A stretch of DNA of 64,000 bases, from positions 62,001 through 126,000 of the forward strand of contig NZ_KB907622.1 in the NCBI RefSeq assembly GCF_000382145.1, read 5' to 3'. The notes under the pieces are model-generated. The model did no database searches. It had not been told where the DNA came from and saw only the letters and a list, made by a program, of their open reading frames with translations. This DNA is from Psychrobacter lutiphocae DSM 21542 (GTDB lineage: Bacteria; Pseudomonadota; Gammaproteobacteria; Pseudomonadales; Moraxellaceae). Position numbers and translations under genes: made by a program. This document shows positions 18,881 through 28,460 of the stretch, piece after piece. The number at the start of each line of letters is the position of its first letter. Position 1 is the stretch's first letter.

Positions 18881-19528
18881 CTAATGACTGTGAGTATCTG
18901 ACTCAGCCGAAGCAGTCTTTGTTTTATCGCTAGAAGCGGGTAGCTCAGAGGTAATCACAATCGGCAATACCAGCCCACGTGCAAACTCATCAGCCACCAC
19001 ATAATCATGTTGGCTGGCGGCAACGTTGGGGGTGGTATAAATAAATAAAGTGGCTTGTTCTGGCGAGAAGCTGTGTGACAAATAACTGTCACCAAGCTGA
19101 TCAACAATCTTCTCTATTGGCTCATTGCTGACCATGCCTAAGGTTAAGTTATGTTGTGCTTGTTTTGCTGAAATATTAGAAAACTCAACTTGAGCCTTTA
19201 CATTATTACTATCTAGCTTAAAAGGGTAGTTAAAGTTGGCTGGGTCAATGGCAGCGACACCAGAGTCAACGGCCTGCCAGTTTATACTGACGGACTTATC
19301 ACGTGTTGACGCCATTAAATCTGGGTTGGTATTGTCCTGCTCAGCACTACTGTTGGCTGTCGTAACCGCAGCTTTATCCCTTGTCATATCAGCCTTGGCT
19401 GCTGCCTTAGTTTGAGAGGAATCAGCACTTTTGGTCTCTGTGGGCTGACAGCCTGCTACGAATAGCATTGCGGCACAAAGACTGATAATAATCGGATGGC
19501 TGGAAGTTTTCAGTGAATGGTTTTTCAT
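18881..19528 (-). CDS. Unknown lipoprotein
   Basis: The 215-residue product starts with a basic n-region and a hydrophobic segment ending in the lipobox LFVAGC, so it should be a lipid-anchored envelope protein. A threonine-, serine- and alanine-rich linker follows, then a globular part of about 110 residues that contains no family I recognise. The C-terminus ends in histidine- and serine-rich DTHSH. The start was placed at ATG 19528 (MKNHSLKTSS), a normal signal-peptide start; an in-frame ATG at 19552 would add eight polar residues. It appears to be monocistronic, ending in the shared terminator. Confidence 0.78.
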   Translation of the reverse strand: MKNHSLKTSSHPIIISLCAAMLFVAGCQPTETKSADSSQTKAAAKADMTRDKAAVTTANSSAEQDNTNPDLMASTRDKSVSINWQAVDSGVAAIDPANFNYPFKLDSNNVKAQVEFSNISAKQAQHNLTLGMVSNEPIEKIVDQLGDSYLSHSFSPEQATLFIYTTPNVAASQHDYVVADEFARGLVLPIVITSELPASSDKTKTASAESDTHSH

Positions 19529-19552
19529 ATGATTTGGCCTATTATCAGACAT

Positions 19553-20030
19553 GTGTGCAGTTAATTTAACTTTTTATTTATTTCTTTATTCAACTCTTGG
19601 ATTAACGCATTAAATTTAAGCTGAATTTTAACACCTTTGGCAATCGGGTGAAAGACAGCAGGGGTAAAAGCTGGGAGCAGGAGAGAGTGAGAGATAGCAG
19701 CGGGTACAAGGCAGCAGAGAGTGAAGCGTGCCAAGCCTTTTTTAGCTCTAGGCGATATTTTTAGCTCTAAGCGGTAGATACTGATAAATAGTGGTGCAAA
19801 TTTAGCAGTATCTACAAGGCTTAGCTGGTCATGCACGATGGGCTGTATGTGCAAGATTTGTCACAAATTATATTTAGTGTCTGATTTTTGGTAGTGAACA
19901 AGTTACACTAAGCGAAATTTAACTGGATTTATGTTATAACAAGTTTATGTTATAAATGGCACATTCATTGGTAAGATTAGTTTAAGAGATGATAATAAAT
20001 AAGTTTAAAAAAACATATTAAGGAGATTGT
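19553..20030. other. 478-base divergent intergenic region
   Basis: A possible 97-codon reverse frame (19561-19854) has no recognisable domain or ribosome site and was not called. Close to the DUF808 gene, TTTATGTTATAA occurs at 19928-19939 and 19944-19955 (16-bp period), giving two TATAA-like boxes that could act as promoter elements. Confidence 0.4.
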
Positions 20031-20945
20031 ATGGCAGGTGGTAGTTTATTGATGCTACTCGATGATATTAGTCTATTAATGGACGACGTATCCGCCATGA
20101 CCAAAGTTGCGGCCAAGAAAACGGCCGGTGTCTTAGGTGATGATTTAGCACTAAATGCTGAGCAAGTGACAGGTGTTAGCCCTAGTCGTGAATTGCCAGT
20201 AGTCTGGGCGGTGGCAAAAGGCTCTTTTGTCAATAAATTGATTTTGGTACCCGCTGCCTTAGTCATTAGTTATTTTATTCCATGGCTAATCACGCCTTTG
20301 TTAATGATGGGTGGGCTGTTTTTATGCTTTGAAGGTGCTGAAAAGGTGATTCACAAGTTTTGGCCAAGGCTATTGCCACACGATGAAGCACAGCAAGCTC
20401 GTTTGGCTGCCAACGCTGATAGGTCGGTAGATTTGGTAGCATTAGAAAAAAATAAGGTAAAAGGGGCAATTCGTACCGATTTTATCTTATCTGCTGAGAT
20501 TGTCGTCATTGGATTGGGCACATTAACCACAGCCAGTATGGTGGATAAAAGTATCGTATTGTCCATCTTGGCAATTGGTGTCACAGTAGGTATTTATGGT
20601 CTTGTGGCCGGTATTGTTAAGATTGATGATTTAGGATTACACCTAATGCGTCAGTCTGAGCCAGGTACAGGCACTCACAAAATTGGTCGGTTTTTATTAT
20701 CGGCTGCACCTAAGCTAATGAAGTTTTTGTCAATCATAGGTACCATTGCGATGTTTTTGGTCGGTGGTGGTATTTTAGTACACGGCATCAATTATGTGCA
20801 TCATGCTGTCGAAGATATTGCGCATTTGACTGGTGTGTTTGAAGGACTTTCGAATACCTTGTTAAATGGTTTGATTGGGTTTGTAGTTGGTGCGATCGTA
20901 TTGGCGATTGTAACGACCATTCAAAAAGCACGCGGTGCGCATTAG
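20031..20945 (+). CDS. DUF808 (YedI-like) inner-membrane protein
   Basis: The 304-residue integral membrane protein matches the YedI/DUF808 family. It has the typical opening MAGGSLLMLLDDISLLMDDV, then KVAAKKTAGVLGDDLALNAEQ, with RELPVVWAVAKGS before the first membrane span. About five hydrophobic segments follow (roughly 80-100, 150-170, 173-195, 235-260 and 280-300). The family has no established biochemical function. A clear AAGGAGA ribosome site lies five bases before ATG 20031. It is a single gene ended by a strong hairpin shared with rne. Confidence 0.9.
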   Translation: MAGGSLLMLLDDISLLMDDVSAMTKVAAKKTAGVLGDDLALNAEQVTGVSPSRELPVVWAVAKGSFVNKLILVPAALVISYFIPWLITPLLMMGGLFLCFEGAEKVIHKFWPRLLPHDEAQQARLAANADRSVDLVALEKNKVKGAIRTDFILSAEIVVIGLGTLTTASMVDKSIVLSILAIGVTVGIYGLVAGIVKIDDLGLHLMRQSEPGTGTHKIGRFLLSAAPKLMKFLSIIGTIAMFLVGGGILVHGINYVHHAVEDIAHLTGVFEGLSNTLLNGLIGFVVGAIVLAIVTTIQKARGAH

Positions 20946-20972
20946 TAGTCTCATATCTTGATTACAACTAAT

Positions 20973-21009
20973 AAAAAAAGAGCCATTACATCTGTAACGG
21001 CTCTTTTTT
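20973..21009. terminator. Bidirectional terminator between DUF808 gene and rne
   Basis: AAAAAAGAGCC...GGCTCTTTTTT forms an 11-bp GC-containing stem with one mismatch, flanked by A- and T-runs. It can serve both convergent genes. Confidence 0.85.
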
Positions 21010-21068
21010 ACGGTATCAAAGTTTTGGTATTTTAATTTGATAACTAAGTTTAACCCTAGGTTAGCGAT

Positions 21069-24000
21069 TTAGCTGTCGTTATCTGATCCTGCATCATTTG
21101 ATGTGGCTGGCTTTTTCGGATCTTCTTTTGCCTTACGACTACGTGCTTTTGGCACTTTTGGTGCGGTTAAATTTAATAATCCAGTTTGAGGTAGCAACTG
21201 TTCAGAGATATTCTCAATCATGCTTTTATAGGTCTCAATACTGGTTTTATTAGACATATTCGCTGACTGCTGTGCTTGACTGTCTTCGCTTTCTACACCT
21301 GTTTTCCTGTCTTGAGGGACATCTGCCTCTTGTGACTTTGTCGTTAACAGGTCAGTGCCTTGAGTTTTGGCAGCGTCAATATGTGGATGCGCCTCATGCA
21401 AGCGATCTTCACTGTCATCACTGACGGCATCTGCTTGTGGCTCATTGACTAAGGCTTCAGCAGGATTCTCAGTGATGGGCTGGGCTTGTTCAACCGACTG
21501 AGCCTTAGCTGACTGAGATTCAACCGATTGGGCAACCGACATGATCTCACTCCAAGGTTGACGCAAGGCTTTTAAGAAAGCCGCCTCAGTATGGCCAGAG
21601 GCTATGATGTCAACCCCTTCTTGTCCCAGTACTTTAGCAACAAAGTTACCCACATCCAGCTTGAGTAGTTCTGACATTGCTTTGGATGGAGAGATTTGCT
21701 CCTCTACACTGACTGTGGTAACTGTATCCGAGTGTGTCGCAGTATTAGACGCGACAGATTCAGATGTATCTGTTACTGAAGCTATTTTTGTTTTGTCTTC
21801 AGCCAGTTTTTCACTAGCAACAGCTGGTGGCGTATAGTCTGGATGTTGACCACGTGGATCATTGGCAGCACGAGCGCCAATTGGGGTTGGTGGCACTTCA
21901 GTTTTACCTTGCTCAACATTATGAGTCGCTACTGCTGAGGTCATCTGTGCAAAGCGCTGTAAGTAGCTTGGTGACAGTGACTGGTAGCCATAGTTAACAA
22001 AACTAAAGGCTGGTAGTGATTCAGCATCAATGACTGGCTTCGTTTGAGTTTGACTTTGTGCTGTCGCAGGCACTGTGTATGAGCCTGACGTTTCTTTGTG
22101 TGCATTTAAGGCTGCTAAGAAACAAGCAATCACCCCGTCTTTGGCTAAGCGCATCCGTGGCTGTGCTAAGTGAGTATGAATAAATTGACCCACAGAGCCA
22201 CTGATTTTAGCAGTAGTTGGTGCAGGTGCTACTGACTTAGCAGCGGCTTGCTTATTAAGCTGACGTGCTAGTGAAGCCTTAATGACACGAGGATCATTGC
22301 TCGCTTTGCCGTACTTTTTGGCAGCCACATAGCGGTCTGCAAACAGTGTGGCAGTATCAAAGCTTAAAGTTGATGCGTCTGTATTGGTTTCGGTCTCAGT
22401 CGCTTTCACTGAAACTGTTTTTGTGTCATCCGCTTTATCTGCTTTATCAGCTTTATCTGCTTTAGTATTTGGCATATCCTCTACACTATCGGAAGCTATG
22501 ATAGTGATGTTGCTATCTACTTCGCCATCAGTTGCGTTATCGCGTGCTTTGTGAGTCGCTTCAATTGCATCTATTGCAGGAGTGCTGTCAAGAGCTTCTT
22601 TTGCTTGCGTATTCGCACTGTTAATACTCTTGTTATGTATATTACTGTCAGAGCATTTGTTGGCTTTATTATCAACCGTTTGTTGTGCGACTACTGATTG
22701 AGACGCAGAGCTAGATTCTGGCTTTGAGCTTGACTTAGACACCGTCTTCGACTCGGTTTTTGCGTCAGATTTGGCATCATCTAAAGAGATATGCACTACC
22801 TCTGGTTTCTTTAAGGTGGCTTCCGCCTCTGTCACACGTAAATTGACCTCATTTGGATCTATGTGACGCTCATTGCTGTGATCACTACCTTTAACTTGGT
22901 CTTTTGCTTTGCTCTTAGCAAGATCTTTTGTGTTATCGACTTTGTGGTGATCTGCCTTTGACTGGCGCTCACTGCGGTTGTCTTTGTCTTGAGCATTAGA
23001 CTTATGACTTGGCTGCTTTGGCTCGCCACGCTCGATAGGACCACGAGACTCACGTTTGCTATTTGGCTCACGTTTTGGCAGATCTTTTGCAGACTGCGTT
23101 TGTTGTGTTGGTATTGATTTATTACTGTCTCCGACGCTTTCTATTGATTTTGTATCGTCTTTTCCAGAGGTGCGGCGGCGATTGTCAGATTTGTTACGCT
23201 TATCATTTTTATGACGGCTGCGGTTGTTACGAGTACGACGACGATCCTTGTCTGAGTTGCTGTCGGCTTTTTCATCTGTACCACTGCTCGAGCTGCTGTC
23301 GGCTTTTTCATCTGTACCACTGCTTGGCTGGGTAGATGATTTTTGTGGTTGGCTAGTAGTAGCCTGAGGGGTTGGCGCCACTTGTGCTGGTGGGGTAGGC
23401 GCAGTTACTTGACCAAAAGCCCCCAGGCTTTGAGCGCCCGTATTAACGATGGCTTCAATGGCTTGGGCGGCATCGGCACTACTAACACTGGCAACTACTT
23501 GTGCCTGTGGTGTTGGAGCAAACAGATTGGACAACCAAGCAACTGCTGCAGGTTTGGCCATCTGAGTTGTTGCTTGCGCAGGCGCATCTTGGGTTACAGG
23601 GGGTAGCTGTGGATTGGCAATGGCGCCTGTGGTATTTGCTGGCTTATTTGCTTTTCTAGCTGGGCTGTGTGCTTGTGCCGATGCTGGCACCGCATTGGCG
23701 GCAGCGTTGTCGCTTTGACGTGGCTGACGTACGGGTTGCTGTTCAGGGCGCTCTGACTCAGCAGTCTGCCAATCAACATCATAGCCAAGACCGCTGGTCT
23801 CTTGCTGCTGAGTGTCAGTGACACGCTCATAGCTGGCCGGCGCAAAGCCATGATGGTTAAAGTGGATGTTAAAGTTGGGTGATTCTAAATGCGCATGTGG
23901 CAAGATGGTAATACGGGTGCCACTATCTTGCTCAAGATAGACCAAGCTTTCACGTTTTTCGTTCAATAAGAAGGCGGCGATGTCGGTTGGCACTTCTGCT

Positions 24001-25307
24001 TGTACTTCACCATGACGCTCTTTTAGGGCAGTCTGTTCAATCTGACGCATGATAGACAGCGACAGTGAGCGCAAATCACGAATCATGCCATTGCCATGAC
24101 AGCGTGGGCAGATATAACCGGTAGATTCTTCTAGTGATGGACGCAGACGTTGACGGCTCATTTCCATTAAGCCAAAGCGTGAAATCTCACCAAACTGGAC
24201 ACGAGCACGGTCATATTTGGTGGCTTCAACCAAGCGTTTTTCAACTTCTTTTTGATGCTTATTGTCACTCATGTCAATAAAGTCGATGACAATCAAGCCG
24301 CCCATATCACGCAGACGTAGTTGACGGGCAATCTCGTCAGCCGCCTCTAAGTTGGTGTGGTAAGCGGTTTCTGAAACATCGGCACCTTTGGTCGATTTGG
24401 CCGAGTTAATATCGATTGATACTAAAGCTTCGGTTTGATCGATAACAATTGAGCCACCTGAGGGTAGGCGTACTTCACGTTGATACGCAGTTTCGATTTG
24501 ACGCTCAACCCCGAAGTTTGAAAACATAGGTTCAAAGTCGGTGTATTTGCGCAGTTTTTCAATTTGAGTGGGCATCACTGCTTTAATAAAAGTTTCTGCT
24601 TCTATAAAGGCTTCTTCATTATCAATCCAAATTTCACTGATGTCATCACGCAAATAGTCACGCACCGCACGAGTCACCACACCAGCTTCTTGGTGTACCA
24701 AACGTGGTGAGGCGTATTTTTTGTTTTGATCTTGAATGGCATTCCAGATATTAAGCAGATGGTTTAAGTCATGCTGTAAGTCATCTTGAGTCTTGCCAAT
24801 ACCTGCCGTACGGACGATGACGCTCATGCCTTTTGGTAAGTCTAAATTGCCCAGCATACGCTTCATATCTTCACGCAGCTTACCAGAGATTTGGCGAGAA
24901 ATACCGCCACCTTTTGGATTGTTTGGCATTAATACCAGATAGCGACCGGCAAGTGATACGTAAGTTGAAAGGGCGGCGCCTTTATTGCCACGCTCTTCTT
25001 TTTCAACTTGGACGATAAGCTCATCGCCTTCTTTGATTAACTTGCGGATATTTTCTTCACGTGGGTTACCAGGCATGTATTCGCTGGCAATCTCACGCAC
25101 AGGCAAGAAGCCTTGACGTTTTGAGCCATATTCAACGAAGACAGCTTCAAGTGATGGCTCGACACGGGTGACATGGCCTTTATAGATGTTGGCCTTTTTT
25201 TGCTCACGGGTACGGTTTTCAAGATCGAAGTCATAAAGATGATTGCCTTTGCAAAGGGCAACACGAACTTCTTCGTTGTGAGTGGCGTTAATTAGTATGC
25301 GTTTCAT
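21069..25307 (-). CDS. rne: Ribonuclease E
   Basis: RNase E is the essential endonuclease that starts mRNA decay and processes rRNA and tRNA, scaffolding the degradosome at the membrane. The first 520 residues are the conserved catalytic half: S1 domain (about 35-120), the DNase I-like site with SIDINSAKS and IVIDFIDMSD aspartates, and the zinc link CPRCHGNG near 405-412. The remaining roughly 890 residues are disordered and form an unusually long tail (E. coli RNase E has 1061 in total). It includes a basic RNA-binding patch (RRRTRNNRSRHKNDKR), a duplicated SSGTDEKADS block, and a KADKADKAD run encoded by a 9-bp repeat. AGGA lies nine bases before ATG 25307. Confidence 0.95.
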   Translation of the reverse strand: MKRILINATHNEEVRVALCKGNHLYDFDLENRTREQKKANIYKGHVTRVEPSLEAVFVEYGSKRQGFLPVREIASEYMPGNPREENIRKLIKEGDELIVQVEKEERGNKGAALSTYVSLAGRYLVLMPNNPKGGGISRQISGKLREDMKRMLGNLDLPKGMSVIVRTAGIGKTQDDLQHDLNHLLNIWNAIQDQNKKYASPRLVHQEAGVVTRAVRDYLRDDISEIWIDNEEAFIEAETFIKAVMPTQIEKLRKYTDFEPMFSNFGVERQIETAYQREVRLPSGGSIVIDQTEALVSIDINSAKSTKGADVSETAYHTNLEAADEIARQLRLRDMGGLIVIDFIDMSDNKHQKEVEKRLVEATKYDRARVQFGEISRFGLMEMSRQRLRPSLEESTGYICPRCHGNGMIRDLRSLSLSIMRQIEQTALKERHGEVQAEVPTDIAAFLLNEKRESLVYLEQDSGTRITILPHAHLESPNFNIHFNHHGFAPASYERVTDTQQQETSGLGYDVDWQTAESERPEQQPVRQPRQSDNAAANAVPASAQAHSPARKANKPANTTGAIANPQLPPVTQDAPAQATTQMAKPAAVAWLSNLFAPTPQAQVVASVSSADAAQAIEAIVNTGAQSLGAFGQVTAPTPPAQVAPTPQATTSQPQKSSTQPSSGTDEKADSSSSSGTDEKADSNSDKDRRRTRNNRSRHKNDKRNKSDNRRRTSGKDDTKSIESVGDSNKSIPTQQTQSAKDLPKREPNSKRESRGPIERGEPKQPSHKSNAQDKDNRSERQSKADHHKVDNTKDLAKSKAKDQVKGSDHSNERHIDPNEVNLRVTEAEATLKKPEVVHISLDDAKSDAKTESKTVSKSSSKPESSSASQSVVAQQTVDNKANKCSDSNIHNKSINSANTQAKEALDSTPAIDAIEATHKARDNATDGEVDSNITIIASDSVEDMPNTKADKADKADKADDTKTVSVKATETETNTDASTLSFDTATLFADRYVAAKKYGKASNDPRVIKASLARQLNKQAAAKSVAPAPTTAKISGSVGQFIHTHLAQPRMRLAKDGVIACFLAALNAHKETSGSYTVPATAQSQTQTKPVIDAESLPAFSFVNYGYQSLSPSYLQRFAQMTSAVATHNVEQGKTEVPPTPIGARAANDPRGQHPDYTPPAVASEKLAEDKTKIASVTDTSESVASNTATHSDTVTTVSVEEQISPSKAMSELLKLDVGNFVAKVLGQEGVDIIASGHTEAAFLKALRQPWSEIMSVAQSVESQSAKAQSVEQAQPITENPAEALVNEPQADAVSDDSEDRLHEAHPHIDAAKTQGTDLLTTKSQEADVPQDRKTGVESEDSQAQQSANMSNKTSIETYKSMIENISEQLLPQTGLLNLTAPKVPKARSRKAKEDPKKPATSNDAGSDNDS
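22436..22465. repeat. In-frame 9-bp repeat in the rne tail
   Basis: About three to four copies of a 9-base unit (GCTTTATCT/A on the plus strand) encode a Lys-Ala-Asp run in the RNase E tail. A second in-frame duplication near 23262-23330 encodes two copies of GTDEKADS. Confidence 0.75.
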
Positions 25308-25719
25308 TGGTGTATCCTAGTTTGGGTCATGATACACAATGGCTGATACTAAAGAGGAGTGGGCAACAGATGCTTTATTTTGTATTGTTAAGGGTCTTAC
25401 TTTTATAAAAAAAGTAGTTGCTATATCAGTAATACACACGCAAATTAGTCTGTTTTTTTATAATAAAAGTTACAAGATGATAAGTTAAATAAAACGTTAA
25501 AAATTAGCTGGTTGTCACAAATTAAGACATAGAGCCTAGCTGTTTATTTTATATTTTGCAGTTATAAAAAGACGGTGAGTTGTAAGGTCACCTTAATGTC
25601 ATCTTGGTCTGGCAAACTAGGTAAGGCATCAGAACGCAGATGCGTGATAGCGTGCCTAGGGCGTCATTGACCGTCAAAGTCATAAAAATAAAGTCAGGCT
25701 ACTAAATTGCTTAATCATA

Positions 25720-25753
25720 TCGGTTTGTTAATGATGTCGGTTTGTTAGTGATG
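25720..25753. repeat. 17-bp tandem duplication
   Basis: TCGGTTTGTTAATGATG and TCGGTTTGTTAGTGATG lie head to tail in the rne-rluC spacer. Confidence 0.85.
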
Positions 25754-26147
25754 TCATTAAATCCGTTAGGTTGTTCATTTTAAAGTTTTTTCAGTTATCA
25801 ATATCGAGCAAAAGTTGGCGGGGCGTACTTGGCAAATAACGGCTGATTTATGATAAAACGCAAGATTTGTTAAGCGTTATTACAGTTATTTGACCGCCAA
25901 TTTAGCACAGTCAGTTCTTTTATTATCATGCCTATCATCCAGTGACATCAGCGGTAGCATCTACTTTTTGGTCATAGGTGCAAGGTGTAAGGTTGCACGG
26001 ACAGAGTCGTTGGCTACTTAAGGTCGTCTGGGCTGTTCTCTTAAGATATTAAAGCATTGTGTTCATGTTAAATTAAAATGGGGGATGTGGTGCCAAGTTG
26101 GCAATCTGGTAGTTGTAAGCTACAAAAACCACTCACCCTATACTATA

Positions 26148-26179
26148 AGTTGGTTTATAAAAAAGTTAGTTTATAAAAA
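26148..26179. repeat. 16-bp tandem duplication
   Basis: AGTTGGTTTATAAAAA and AGTTAGTTTATAAAAA lie head to tail in the rne-rluC spacer. Confidence 0.85.
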
Positions 26180-26532
26180 TAACACTTTGGTTAATAAAAA
26201 ATAACCTTTTGGGTTGACTTTGCTAACAGCGATATCCGAATAAAATATACCAGTTTAGCAAAATACTAGCCTAGTATAGATATATGGCTACCCATATGTG
26301 GTATATCAATATAAAAGTTATCGAAACAAAAACAATCATAACAAAAAGTATCACAATACTCATGATTTTTTGTTGAATAAGTTGTCAGTATGTTATTGAT
26401 ATACTTAGGATATAAATGGATCGTGACTTACTCAGCTTGCCCAAAAAGTGAGCTTTTACTGATAACAATACACGAGACACAAAGTCAACGTGTTAGACTA
26501 TACCAAATCTTTTGCCAAATACCTAACAAAAT

Positions 26533-27627
26533 ATGTCAAAAGTATTCCCTAAACTTGAGAAAATTGAAGATAAAATGAATAATGAAAACCCAAAGATAGA
26601 GCAAGATTTACAAGGTTTGATGAGTAGTGTGGGTGTGAGCCCTAGTGAAGTAAGACGACATTCTACTAAGGCACGCCCACAAAGTGCCGATAAAGACATT
26701 GCAGACTTTGGTCAGGTGAACCATTTAGAAGTTACTCGTAATCAGCATGGGCAGCGAATAGATAACTTTTTATTAGCCAGACTAAAAGGTATGCCACGGG
26801 CACATATTTACAAAATGATTCGTGCTGATGAGGTGCGTATTAATAACAAACGCTGCAAGCCATACGACAAGCTTGAGCGTGGTGATGTGGTGCGTATTGC
26901 ACCTGTAAAATTAGCGACTCGTGAAAAGCCGGTGATTAGTGACAGCTTTGCCAAAAGCTTATTGCAGCGTGTGATTTATGAAGATGAAGGCTTGATGGTG
27001 CTGAATAAACCATCGGGAATGGCAGTACATGGCGGTAGTGGCATTGACTTTGGTGTCATTGAAGCGATGCGTGAGGCGACGGGTAAGAAGTACTTAGAGC
27101 TGATTCATCGTATTGACCGAGACACTTCAGGGCTGTTGATGATTTCCAAAAAGCGCTCAACTTTAAAAGTGCTGCAACAGCATCTGCGTGATAAGACTAT
27201 TCAAAAGCATTATGTGTGCTTAGTGAAAGGTCAGCCTGCGTTAAATGAGTTCACGATTGATGCGCCCTTATTGCGTTATACCTTAGCCAGTGGTGAGCGC
27301 CGCGTTAGAGTTGATAAGTCGAGTGCGGATGCCAAACCAAGCCAGACCGTGTGTCGTGTATTGACCAGATTTAAGCTGAATGGTGAGTCGGTCAGTGTGA
27401 TTGAAGCGATGCCATTAACGGGTCGTACCCACCAAATTCGAGTGCATTTGGCGTATTTAGGGCATCCATTACTGGGTGATGATAAATACAATGAGCAAGA
27501 CCAATCAGGAGTGCGTCGCCTGTGTTTGCATGCTTGGAAGCTGGATGTACCTGAGTATGAAGACATTATTGCGCCACTGCCAGAGGACATTCAGTCATTG
27601 TTGCCGGCAGATTTTCATTTAGCCTAA
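26533..27627 (+). CDS. rluC: 23S rRNA pseudouridine synthase RluC
   Basis: RluC makes pseudouridines 955, 2504 and 2580 in E. coli 23S rRNA. The product has an N-terminal S4 RNA-binding domain (RIDNFLLARLKGMPRAHIYK) and the RluA-type catalytic motif HRIDRDTSGLLM, with the aspartate at residue 195 in the longest form. The TGRTHQIRVHLAYLGHPLLG block is near the C-terminus. Divergent placement next to rne is the usual gammaproteobacterial arrangement. The start is uncertain: ATG 26533 gives 364 residues but has no ribosome site, whereas ATG 26575 (MNNENPK, 350 residues) has GAAG upstream. The extra residues are not part of a domain. Confidence 0.92.
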   Translation: MSKVFPKLEKIEDKMNNENPKIEQDLQGLMSSVGVSPSEVRRHSTKARPQSADKDIADFGQVNHLEVTRNQHGQRIDNFLLARLKGMPRAHIYKMIRADEVRINNKRCKPYDKLERGDVVRIAPVKLATREKPVISDSFAKSLLQRVIYEDEGLMVLNKPSGMAVHGGSGIDFGVIEAMREATGKKYLELIHRIDRDTSGLLMISKKRSTLKVLQQHLRDKTIQKHYVCLVKGQPALNEFTIDAPLLRYTLASGERRVRVDKSSADAKPSQTVCRVLTRFKLNGESVSVIEAMPLTGRTHQIRVHLAYLGHPLLGDDKYNEQDQSGVRRLCLHAWKLDVPEYEDIIAPLPEDIQSLLPADFHLA

Positions 27628-27657
27628 TTTATTGAGCTTAACGACAAAAGGTGAACT

Positions 27658-28353
27658 ATGAGTGATGTAGAAAGTGAGATTGCAAACAAGTCGTTAATGA
27701 TTTTTGATTGGGATGGCACTTTGATGGATTCGATTGGCTTGATTGTCGAGTCCATGCATATTGCTGGTGAAGCTCATGGCTTTACTACGACAGATGATGC
27801 GGTTAAATCTATTATTGGGTTAAGCCTGATTCGGGGTATCCAGATTTTGTACCCGCAAGCGACCCTAGAGCAGCAAGCCGCTATTCAACAAAGCTATGCA
27901 GATTATTATATTCAGACCAGTGTGGCACCCAATCAGCCGCATTCGCAGTTTTTCGTTGGCATTGAAGCCATGCTGCAACAGCTGCAAGCGCAAGGCAAAC
28001 AGTTGGCAGTTGCTACCGGCAAGAAGCGGGCAGGTTTAGATAGAGTGATGGATTATGCCAATAGCCGTCATTATTTTGTCACCAGCCGCTGCGCCGATGA
28101 ATCAGGCTCAAAGCCAGATCCGCAAATGCTGCTAGATATCTTGGCAGAAACTGGCGTTGACGTGGCCGATGCCTTATTTGTCGGTGACAGCATTCACGAC
28201 ATCCAAATGGCTAAAGCGCTGGGCATGACTTCTATTGCGGTGAATTATGGTGCAGCCAATGCCGAGACGCTGGCCGCTGAAGAGCCGACTTATCAGGTTG
28301 ACACACCGCAGCAGTTGATTGACTTATTAACGGGTAACTTAACCGATAATTGA
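27658..28353 (+). CDS. HAD-superfamily phosphatase, Gph-like
   Basis: The 231-residue haloacid dehalogenase-type hydrolase has motif I FDWDGTLMDS (nucleophile D17, acid/base D19), motif II AVATGKKR, and motifs III and IV with SKPDP and DALFVGDSIHDI. The helical cap between motifs I and II is the subfamily IA type found in phosphoglycolate phosphatase. Its position 30 bases after rluC, probably in the same transcript, matches the HAD gene often found beside rluC. The substrate is unknown, so no gene symbol is assigned. Confidence 0.88.
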   Translation: MSDVESEIANKSLMIFDWDGTLMDSIGLIVESMHIAGEAHGFTTTDDAVKSIIGLSLIRGIQILYPQATLEQQAAIQQSYADYYIQTSVAPNQPHSQFFVGIEAMLQQLQAQGKQLAVATGKKRAGLDRVMDYANSRHYFVTSRCADESGSKPDPQMLLDILAETGVDVADALFVGDSIHDIQMAKALGMTSIAVNYGAANAETLAAEEPTYQVDTPQQLIDLLTGNLTDN

Positions 28354-28460
28354 ATGGGTAATGAATTTGGTCAATTGGCATTGACCTAATAACCCAATAG
28401 TTTGTTGCCCAGCTAGCAAGCTTCTTTTTCAAGCTTTATTAATATAGACACAAACCAACC

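Larger units (their letters stand above)
25308..26532. other. 1.2-kb divergent spacer between rne and rluC
   Basis: This is the longest gene-free stretch in the window. In enterobacteria rne has a long autoregulatory 5' leader and a distal promoter, and rluC is divergent, so a long spacer is expected; here it is larger still. It contains a 13-base palindrome (25583-25595), a 17-bp duplication (25720-25753) and a 16-bp duplication (26148-26179). A 62-codon frame at 26390-26578 overlaps the rluC start and looks spurious. No known riboswitch or tRNA was recognised. Confidence 0.6.

Noticed and set aside
19561..19854. 97-codon reverse frame upstream of the unknown lipoprotein
   Set aside because: No ribosome site, no recognisable domain, and composition like spacer sequence.
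23063..23606. Two plus-strand frames opposite the rne tail
   Set aside because: Cys-, Leu- and Trp-rich translations are shadows of the low-complexity RNase E coding sequence.
26390..26578. 62-codon frame just before rluC
   Set aside because: Overlaps the rluC start in another frame and lacks a ribosome site.
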